Below are positions 58,535 through 64,000 of a stretch of DNA of 64,000 bases, piece after piece. This DNA comes from CAWIKY01 sp963836905. GTDB lineage: Bacteria; Pseudomonadota; Alphaproteobacteria; Caulobacterales; Hyphomonadaceae. The notes below the pieces were generated by a model. The model searched no databases. It was not told the origin of the DNA and saw nothing but the letters and a program-made list of their open reading frames with translations. The translations under genes and the position numbers were made by a program. The first letter of the stretch is position 1. Every line of letters starts with the position of its first letter. Where the stretch lies: positions 496,001-560,000 of the forward strand of contig CAWIKY010000006.1 in NCBI GenBank assembly GCA_963836905.1, written 5' to 3'.

Positions 58535-59547
58535 GCGTGAGACTGGCGCAGACGCTCTGTCTCGACACCCAGATAGACCTGCGTCGTCGAGAGCCGCGCA
58601 TGCCCGAGCAGCGCCTGTATCGAGCGCAGATCGGCGTCATGAGCGAGAAGGTGGCTGGCGAAGGAATGGCGCAGGGCATGCGGTGTCGCGGTTTCCGGCA
58701 GACCGAGTGCGCCGCGCAGATGCTGCACGCTGCGCTGGACCATCCGTGCCGAAAGCGGACCGCCGCGAATGCCGCGGAATAGCGCCTCAGTCGTAGACAT
58801 CGCGAAGGGCGCGAGCGCGACATAGCGTTCAATAGAGGCAATGACGACGGGCAGCAGCGGTACCTTGCGCGTCTTGCTGCCCTTGCCGGTCACCGTCAGA
58901 ACTTCCGGTGGCCTGGCAACGCTGCCCGTCAGCGACAGCGCCTCGGAGATACGCAGCCCTGCGCCGTACAGCAAGGTGAGCACGGCGGTGTCGCGCGCAC
59001 CGATCCAGTCTTCCATGCCGTCGCGGTCGCCCGCTGCCTCAAGAAAAGCCCGTCCATCGCGCTCGCTGAGCGGGCGGGGCAGACGCGGCGTCAGTTTCGG
59101 GCCCTGCATGGCCGCGATACGTGCATTCTCGATGCCGTATTTCGCCGTCAGGAACTTCAGGAAGGTCTTCATCGCAGAGAGCCCCCGCGCCAGCGTCGCC
59201 GCGCCAACGCCGTCTTCGCGTCGACGATGCGCCATCCACCCGCGAATGTCTGCAGGGGTCCATTCCGCGACGTGGCCAGGCTCAATCACACGTCCTGACC
59301 GCACCGCCATGAAGCCGAGCAGGCTTGAGACGTCGTGCGTGTAGGCGTCGAGCGTGGTTTCCGGCAAGCGCCGCTCATGGCGCAAGTGCGAGATGAAGGC
59401 TGCGAGGCAACCGCTTTGGTCCCCCTCCATCTCCCCCTTCTCAAGGGGAAGGGCCGCCCGTGCCGTGTTCCCCGATGTGCCCCCTCTCCCTGCAAGGGGG
59501 AGGATGGGTGGATGTCCGAAGGATGTTTCTGGCTTCGAATTTGTCAT
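58513..59547 (-). CDS. xerC: Tyrosine recombinase XerC with a repeat-encoded N-terminal extension
   Basis: XerC with XerD resolves chromosome dimers at dif. The 344-residue protein has an SAM-like core-binding domain (about 45-140) and a catalytic domain with all active-site residues: R199 (GAGLRISEAL), K222 (GKGSKTRK), H290 and R293 (HALRHSF), H316 (LLGHA) and nucleophile Y325. Family members are about 300 residues; the extra 44 at the start come largely from an inserted palindromic repeat (59419-59514) read in frame (HPPILPLAGRGG and PLEKGEMEGD). The ATG at 59547 could be bypassed by a later start, but no ATG lies before the conserved region. Divergent from priA. Confidence 0.93.
   Translation of the reverse strand: MTNSKPETSFGHPPILPLAGRGGTSGNTARAALPLEKGEMEGDQSGCLAAFISHLRHERRLPETTLDAYTHDVSSLLGFMAVRSGRVIEPGHVAEWTPADIRGWMAHRRREDGVGAATLARGLSAMKTFLKFLTAKYGIENARIAAMQGPKLTPRLPRPLSERDGRAFLEAAGDRDGMEDWIGARDTAVLTLLYGAGLRISEALSLTGSVARPPEVLTVTGKGSKTRKVPLLPVVIASIERYVALAPFAMSTTEALFRGIRGGPLSARMVQRSVQHLRGALGLPETATPHALRHSFASHLLAHDADLRSIQALLGHARLSTTQVYLGVETERLRQSHAIAHPRA
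59419..59514. repeat. Palindromic repeat element inserted in frame in xerC
   Basis: The element has CTCCCCCTTCTC-AAGGGG on one side and CCCTGCAAGGGGGAGG on the other; the halves are imperfect inverted copies (CCATCTCCCCCTT and, inverted, CCATCCTCCCCCTT). It resembles GC-rich palindromes common in alphaproteobacteria and encodes residues 12-43 of XerC. Confidence 0.75.
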
Positions 59548-59656
59548 TATGCGCCCGTCAGTCTTCCTTGCCGGATGAGCCCTGTCATCACATTCCTGCG
59601 TCATTCGCCTTAACGGGGTCTTTTCACGGACGCTGCGACACCGCACTGTTGTCCGG

Positions 59657-61819
59657 ATGCAAGCTGCCCGCGTTCTTCTCACTTTGCCACTGCCCGAACC
59701 TTTCGACTATGCGATCCCGGAAGGCGAAACGGTCGTGCCCGGAAGTCTGGTCGAGGTGCCTTTGGGGCCTGTGCTGCGGCTCGGGCTGGTGACGGCGATC
59801 ATTGAAACGGATGGAACGCGCGCGCTGAAGACAATCGAGCGGGTCTTTCCCGCCGCGCCTTTGCCCGACGCGATGCGCGCCTTCATGGACTGGACGGCCG
59901 CATATACCTGCTCGCATCCGGGGTCGGTTCTGCGCATGGTTGTCCGCTCGCCGTCCGCGCTGATGCCGTCGCCGGTTATCACCGTATTGCGGCGCGGCCC
60001 CGCCGACCCGAAGCGCGAGACGCCCGCTCGGCTGCGTGTGCTCGATGCGCTCGATGATGACCAGCCGGTGACGCGCGGCGATCTGGCCCGCGCTGCAGGC
60101 GTCTCCGCCTCGGTGGTCAAGGGTCTGGAAGATGCAGGCGTCCTCATGCCTGTCAGGGAGATTGTCGACAGACCGTTCGCACAGCCCAAACCCACAGGTC
60201 CGGGGGCACACCTGACGAAAGACCAGTCGCGCGTAGGCCAAGCGCTTCGGGCCCGGGTGAAAACCGGCGGGTTCGATGTCTCGTTGATCGACGGGGTGAC
60301 GGGCTCGGGCAAGACCGAGGCCTATCTGGAAGCCATCGACGAAGTTCTTGGCCTCGACCCCGACGCACAGATACTTGTACTGCTGCCCGAGATTGCGCTG
60401 ACGCAGGCCATCCTGTCGCGCTTCGAGGCCCGCTTCAAAGCCCTGCCTGCTGAATGGCATTCGGGCCTCTCTCCGCTGCAAAGACGCCGTGTCTGGCGTG
60501 AAACCGCGCAGGGCCGCGCCCGCATCGTGGTCGGTGCGCGTTCGGCTCTCTTTCTGCCATTCGCGAAACTCCGGCTGATCATCGTGGACGAGGAACATGA
60601 CGGCTCCTTCAAGCAGGAAGACGGCGTCGTCTATCATGCCCGCGATCTGGCCATCGCACGCGGGCAGCGCGAAGGTGCCAACGTCGTGCTCGCCAGTGCC
60701 ACACCCTCGCTCGAAACGCTGACCAATGCCGCGCGCGGACGGTTTCATCACGAGCGTCTGTTCGCGAGGCCGGGAACGGCGCGGCTGCCGGACGTTTCGC
60801 TCGTGGATTTGCGGCAGACCCCGCCGGAACGGGGCAATGCCCTCTCTCCGCCACTGATCGAGGCTCTGGGCGAAACGCTCGCAGCAGGCGAGCAGAGCCT
60901 GCTTTTCCTGAACCGTCGCGGTTATGCGCCTCTGGTGCTCTGCAAGGCGTGTGGTCACAAACTGACCGCACCGGGCACCGCAAGCTGGCTGACCGAGCAT
61001 CGCTATACCGGTCGGCTGGTCTGCCATCTGACAGGCTACTCCATTCCCAAGCCGCGCGTCTGCGAGAAATGCGGCGAACGTGATTCGCTGGCTGGCATTG
61101 GCCCCGGCATCGAGCGTCTCTCCGAAGAGGTGCGCGCAACCTTTCCGCAAGCGCGTATCGCGCTCTTTTCGTCCGATGAGGTGAACGGGCCGGAGGATGT
61201 CCGCGGTCTTGTCCAACGCATGGAACGCGGCGAGATCGACATTCTCATCGGCACACAGATTGTCGCCAAAGGGCACAATTTTCCGGGGCTTACGCTTGTG
61301 GGCGTCGTTGATGCGGATGCCAGTATGAAGGGCGGCGATCTGCGGGCGGGCGAGCGCACGTTCCAGCTTCTCAGTCAGGTCACGGGCCGGGCCGGGCGCG
61401 CCGAAAAGCCGGGCCGTGCCCTTCTGCAGACCTGGCAGCCCGAAGCGGCCCTGATGGAAGCGCTGCAGGCAAATGACCGCGACGCGTTTCTCGCCGCCGA
61501 ACGCGAAGGACGCGAGGCCATCGGTTTTCCGCCCTTTGGCAGGCTCGCAGCGATGATCTTCTCGTTCCCGGACGAGGCCGAGGCCGCCCGGCTTGCCCGA
61601 GAGATTGTCGCATCTGCTCCGTCAGCGGACGGCATTGACGTCTGGGGACCGGCGCCTGCCCCTATCGGCGTGCTGCGCGGGCGCTGGCGCTGGCGGTATC
61701 TGGTCCGGTCGGGGCGCGAGCAGAATCTCTCTGCTTACATGTCGGCCTGGCGCGGCGCTCTCAAACTTCCAGCCAAGGCGCGCATACAGATCGACATTGA
61801 TCCCTATTCCTTCATGTGA
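59657..61819 (+). CDS. priA: Primosomal protein N' (replication restart helicase PriA)
   Basis: PriA reloads the replisome at stalled forks. The 720-residue protein has the 3'-DNA-binding domain (1-105, VLLTLPLPEPFDYAIP), a winged-helix (about 120-175), Walker A GVTGSGKTE at 213-221, DEEH at 311-314, and motif V/VI IGTQIVAKGHNFPGLTLVGVVDAD and QVTGRAGR. Zinc-binding region: C429, C432, C469 and C472 (site 1) are present, but the places of the second site read A438, T441 and T459, with only C456 left. So one of the two usual zinc ions is likely lost. Divergent from xerC, 109 bases apart. Confidence 0.95.
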   Translation: MQAARVLLTLPLPEPFDYAIPEGETVVPGSLVEVPLGPVLRLGLVTAIIETDGTRALKTIERVFPAAPLPDAMRAFMDWTAAYTCSHPGSVLRMVVRSPSALMPSPVITVLRRGPADPKRETPARLRVLDALDDDQPVTRGDLARAAGVSASVVKGLEDAGVLMPVREIVDRPFAQPKPTGPGAHLTKDQSRVGQALRARVKTGGFDVSLIDGVTGSGKTEAYLEAIDEVLGLDPDAQILVLLPEIALTQAILSRFEARFKALPAEWHSGLSPLQRRRVWRETAQGRARIVVGARSALFLPFAKLRLIIVDEEHDGSFKQEDGVVYHARDLAIARGQREGANVVLASATPSLETLTNAARGRFHHERLFARPGTARLPDVSLVDLRQTPPERGNALSPPLIEALGETLAAGEQSLLFLNRRGYAPLVLCKACGHKLTAPGTASWLTEHRYTGRLVCHLTGYSIPKPRVCEKCGERDSLAGIGPGIERLSEEVRATFPQARIALFSSDEVNGPEDVRGLVQRMERGEIDILIGTQIVAKGHNFPGLTLVGVVDADASMKGGDLRAGERTFQLLSQVTGRAGRAEKPGRALLQTWQPEAALMEALQANDRDAFLAAEREGREAIGFPPFGRLAAMIFSFPDEAEAARLAREIVASAPSADGIDVWGPAPAPIGVLRGRWRWRYLVRSGREQNLSAYMSAWRGALKLPAKARIQIDIDPYSFM

Positions 61820-61828
61820 GGGAACCAG

Positions 61829-61869
61829 CCGCTTCCCCGGAATGGCGTCAGCCATATCCGGGGCAGCTT
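61829..61869 (+). repeat. REP-like palindrome, copy b
   Basis: CCGCTTCCCCGGA faces ATCCGGGGCAGC, inner stem ATGGC/GCCAT round GTCA. It lies 10 bases after the priA stop and 40 before the GIY-YIG gene. Confidence 0.9.
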
Positions 61870-61908
61870 CGAGGACAAAAAATAACCCTGACAGCTCATG
61901 GCGGAAAA

Positions 61909-62202
61909 ATGGAAGAGAAGTGCTTCTTCGTCTACATCATGGCAGCACGACCCCGATGGAAGATGTATACCGGCCTGACATCTGACCTTCCCAAACGCGT
62001 TTGGGAACACCGTGAGGGCGTTGTCCCGGGGTATACAAGAACCTACGGTTTGAAGCTGCTCGTCTGGTATGAAATGCACGACACCCATGAGTCGGCTGGT
62101 CTGCGTGAGCGCGCGATAAAAAGATGGCACCGCGACTGGAAGTTCGAATTGATTGAGCAGCAAAATCCTTACTGGCGCGATCTGTACGAGTCTCTTTTCT
62201 GA
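61909..62202 (+). CDS. GIY-YIG nuclease family protein embedded in REP-like repeats
   Basis: This 97-residue protein is a stand-alone GIY-YIG domain of the YhbQ/UPF0213-like group: VYIM (7-10), YTGLTSDLPKRVWEH (20-34; Y20 and G22, R30, H34), LKLLVWYE, a catalytic-type Glu in LRERAIKRWHRDWK (E67), and the closing NPYWRDLYE. GIY-YIG enzymes make single-strand or hairpin cuts with one metal. Copies b and c of the REP-like family lie directly before the start and 2 bases after the stop. Distribution of such small nucleases beside repeats suggests a mobile or repeat-propagating unit, which is inference. Confidence 0.88.
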   Translation: MEEKCFFVYIMAARPRWKMYTGLTSDLPKRVWEHREGVVPGYTRTYGLKLLVWYEMHDTHESAGLRERAIKRWHRDWKFELIEQQNPYWRDLYESLF

Positions 62203-62358
62203 AAGGCTGCCCCGGATCATCGCTTCGCTTGTCCGGGGAGGCGCTAGCTTTTACGCTTCACACTCTCAACAGCCGCTTCCCCGGAAGACGCCAGTCTATC
62301 CGGGGCAGCCTTGGACATGAAAATTGTCGCCAACCCTGTTTTATTAGAATGTGTGCCC
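62201..62358. repeat. 158-base repeat unit 1 with REP-like copies c (inverted) and d
   Basis: Copy c (62204-62243) is in the opposite direction to copy d (62272-62312); together they form an inverted pair, like a REP doublet. The unit is repeated directly at 62359-62516. It starts 1 base before the end of the GIY-YIG gene. The gene-free stretch 62203-62758 is filled by these units to about 62560. Confidence 0.88.
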
Positions 62359-62516
62359 GAAAGGCTGCCCCGGATCATCGCTTCGCTCGTCCGGGGAAGC
62401 GGTAGCTTTTGCGCTTCACGCTCTAAACAGCCGCCTCCCCGGAAGACGCCAGTCTATCCGGGGCAGCCTTGGAAATGAAAACTACTATCCATCCTGTTTG
62501 AACAGCATGTAAGCCC
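62359..62516. repeat. 158-base repeat unit 2 with REP-like copies e (inverted) and f
   Basis: Copy e (62362-62402) and copy f (62431-62470) repeat the layout of unit 1 with a small number of differences, more after the second palindrome. A degenerate relative lies next at 62519-62557. Confidence 0.88.
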
Positions 62517-62518
62517 AG

Positions 62519-62557
62519 CCGCTTCCGCAGAACATCGGGCCGCTTGTCCGGGCAGGC
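62519..62557 (+). repeat. Degenerate REP-like copy
   Basis: CCGCTTCCGCAG and CTTGTCCGGGCAGGC recall the outer arms of the family with several changes. Bases 62558-62665 hold nothing I recognise. Confidence 0.5.
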
Positions 62558-62665
62558 AGTTGCCGCATTCGGCCAACGCGCCATCGGCCCAAACGCCGCG
62601 CCGCGTCTTGTTGTCAGCCAGAAACGGCCATGCTAAGCGCAACCGCGATGAGGGCCGGACAGTCA

Positions 62666-62694
62666 TTGACCGTGACCGGCGACTTGTATCTATA
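62666..62694 (+). promoter_or_regulatory. Predicted sigma-70-type promoter of the ATP synthase operon
   Basis: TTGACC (62666-62671) and TCTATA (62689-62694) are 17 bases apart, 64 bases before the atpH start. It is the best match in the gap between the repeat array and the operon. Confidence 0.45.
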
Positions 62695-62758
62695 GGGGCA
62701 AATCCGCTGCACGGACTTCACGGTCGGTCGGCGGACAGGTTTCACGAAGAAAACGGGT

Positions 62759-63325
62759 TTGGTTTTGGACGCGACATCCAGTCTACAGGTGAGCGAAGCG
62801 GCGCAGCGATACGCCTCTGCTCTGTTCGATCTGGCCGTTGAGGCCAAGGCGGTGGAATCCGTCGAATCGGACTTGAACACATTCGCAAAAGCCGTGGCTG
62901 AAAACGCCGAGCTGGCGAACGTGCTGAAATCGCCTGTTCACGAGAATGATGAGCGCCGCGGTGCGCTGCAGGAAATCGCCGCCCGTCAGGGTGCAGGCGA
63001 CCTGGTGAAGAACTTTATCGGCGTGGTCGCCAATAACGGGCGCAGCGCGGACCTTCCGGGGATCGCGACGGCCTTCAAACGCCTGTCGGCAGACCATCGC
63101 GGCGTGACGCAGGTGCGTGTCACCAGCGCGCACACGCTGTCCGACGATCAGCTCAGCGAGATCAAGACGCTCGTTGCCAAGACGGCAGGCGACAAGATCG
63201 ACCTCGACCTGAATGTAGATCCGGACCTGATCGGCGGCTTTCGCATCCGCATCGGTTCCAGACTGATCGATGCATCGATCAGATCGAAACTCGAACGACT
63301 GAACCACGCAATGAAGGGAGCTTAG
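62759..63325 (+). CDS. atpH: F0F1 ATP synthase subunit delta
   Basis: The delta subunit joins the stator stalk to the alpha/beta head. The 188-residue protein starts at TTG 62759 (or TTG 62765) since no ATG precedes the conserved SEAAQRYASALFDLA. It also shows NAELANVLKSPVH, NFIGVVANNGR and the C-terminal TVNVDPDLIGGFRIRIGSRLIDASIRSKLERL region, in which LIGGFRIRIG is the family signature. atpA follows after 4 bases; gamma, beta and epsilon presumably follow outside the window. Confidence 0.94.
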   Translation: MVLDATSSLQVSEAAQRYASALFDLAVEAKAVESVESDLNTFAKAVAENAELANVLKSPVHENDERRGALQEIAARQGAGDLVKNFIGVVANNGRSADLPGIATAFKRLSADHRGVTQVRVTSAHTLSDDQLSEIKTLVAKTAGDKIDLDLNVDPDLIGGFRIRIGSRLIDASIRSKLERLNHAMKGA

Positions 63326-63329
63326 CCTG

Positions 63330-64000
63330 ATGGATATCCGGGCGGCAGAGATCTCCGAGATCCTGAAATCGCAAATCAAGAATTACGGCGCGCAGGCGGA
63401 AGTCTCCGATGTCGGCCAGGTCCTCTCCGTCGGTGACGGTATCGCCCGTGTCTACGGGCTCGACAGCGTCCAGGCGGGCGAAATGGTCGAGTTCGACGGT
63501 GGCGTGAAGGGCATGGCCCTGAACCTCGAAAAGGACAATGTCGGCGTCGTTATCTTCGGTGATGACCGCGGCATCAAGGAAGGCGACACTGTAAAGCGTC
63601 TCTCCGAGATCGTGGCGGCGCCTGTTGGCCGTGGCATGCTCGGCCGGGTGATGAACGCACTCGGTGAGCCGATCGACGGCAAGGGTGAGCTGACCGATGT
63701 TGCCGAGCGCAAGCGCGTCGACGTCAAGGCACCCGGCATTCTGCCCCGCAAGTCGGTGCACGAGCCGATGATGACGGGCATCAAGGCCATTGACGGCATG
63801 ATCCCGATTGGTCGCGGCCAGCGCGAGCTCGTCATCGGTGACCGTCAGACCGGCAAGACCGCTATCTGCATCGATGCGATCCTGAACCAGAAGCAGATCA
63901 ACGACGCGGCTAAGGACGATTCCGAAAAGCTGTTCTGCGTTTACGTTGCTATCGGCCAGAAGCGTTCCACGGTTGCGCAGGTCGTCAAGACGCTCGCAGA
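63330..64000 (+). CDS. atpA: F0F1 ATP synthase subunit alpha, 3' end cut by window edge
   Basis: The alpha subunit is the non-catalytic nucleotide-binding part of F1. The visible 223 residues include MDIRAAEISEILKSQI, the N-terminal barrel (VLSVGDGIARVYGLD, MVEFDGGVKGMALNLE), LGEPIDGKG, and Walker A GDRQTGKTAI near residue 170, then VAIGQKRSTVAQ. Start 63330 is 4 bases after the atpH stop, behind AAGGGAG. Confidence 0.97.
   Translation, partial: MDIRAAEISEILKSQIKNYGAQAEVSDVGQVLSVGDGIARVYGLDSVQAGEMVEFDGGVKGMALNLEKDNVGVVIFGDDRGIKEGDTVKRLSEIVAAPVGRGMLGRVMNALGEPIDGKGELTDVAERKRVDVKAPGILPRKSVHEPMMTGIKAIDGMIPIGRGQRELVIGDRQTGKTAICIDAILNQKQINDAAKDDSEKLFCVYVAIGQKRSTVAQVVKTLA

Noticed and set aside
59624..61276. 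Long open frame antisense to priA
   Set aside because: The priA frame carries all helicase motifs; the antisense product has none.
61829..62516. REP-like cluster as a CRISPR array
   Set aside because: Units are palindromic, occur in both directions, spacing is uneven and spacers are themselves repeated. No cas genes.
1..64000. tRNA, rRNA, tmRNA or other structured RNA genes
   Set aside because: No T-loop-like GGTTCGA/AATCC arrangement with a matching acceptor stem was seen; candidate GGTTCGA strings (for example near 35380) lacked stems.

Overview
This 64 kb window is a GC-rich stretch of an alphaproteobacterial chromosome. It is mostly housekeeping genes in long operons. The evidence for the lineage is gene order (accD-folC; rimP-nusA-ylxR-infB-rbfA-truB-rpsO-pnp; hisS-hisZ-hisG; xerC, priA, then atpH-atpA), a SapC-family protein, an SDHAF4/DUF1674 protein, and an AccD without its zinc ribbon. 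A marine Maricaulales/Hyphomonadaceae-type organism is my best guess, by inference only. No rRNA, tRNA, CRISPR array, prophage or insertion sequence was recognised.

Layout. 1-1.85 kb: part of a membrane-anchored EEP-family gene, then a SatD-like gene split in two and a small membrane protein, with two strong inverted repeats between. 1.86-6.0 kb: trpA-accD-folC and a short-chain dehydrogenase. 6.0-10.4 kb: a very repetitive YadA-like trimeric autotransporter with a small secreted partner, and an old-yellow-enzyme oxidoreductase. 10.7-14.2 kb: the overlapping hisS-hisZ-hisG operon. 14.3-25.7 kb: envelope and redox genes (DsbD-like reductase plus peroxiredoxin-like protein, SapC, a DUF885 lipoprotein with a degenerate active site, a VWA lipoprotein), a lone receiver domain, a rhomboid protease and zapE. 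25.9-27.7 kb: mdh and a Bax-inhibitor-1 gene, convergent across a good terminator, each with a one-base frameshift. 28.5-40.2 kb: the transcription/translation cluster. 40.2-45.4 kb: a CAP-domain protein, a uridine-kinase-like protein and an MmeI-like type IIG restriction-modification enzyme. 45.5-52.1 kb: heparinase-like gene, rpe, a SlyB-like lipoprotein, rsmB, an M48 peptidase, sdhAF4 and a Cys/Gly-rich secreted protein. 52.2-58.5 kb: small oxidoreductases, a cyclase-family hydrolase, a nitronate monooxygenase and an RTX protein with a seven-repeat propeller-like N-terminus. 58.5-64 kb: xerC, priA, a GIY-YIG nuclease gene embedded in REP-like palindromes, then atpH and the start of atpA.

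Three things stand out. (1) A small GIY-YIG nuclease gene is bracketed by six directional, hairpin-forming repeats that look like REP elements and show compensatory loop changes. This is a candidate nuclease-linked repeat system, comparable in layout to RAYT-REP. (2) The RTX gene is flanked by near-identical short direct repeats, one of which is the 3' end of xerC. (3) Five genes carry apparent one-base insertions, all explicable as an extra A on the coding strand. Two of these fall inside GACTC, a GANTC (CcrM-type) methylation site. They may be sequencing artefacts linked to base modification and should be checked before calling the genes dead.
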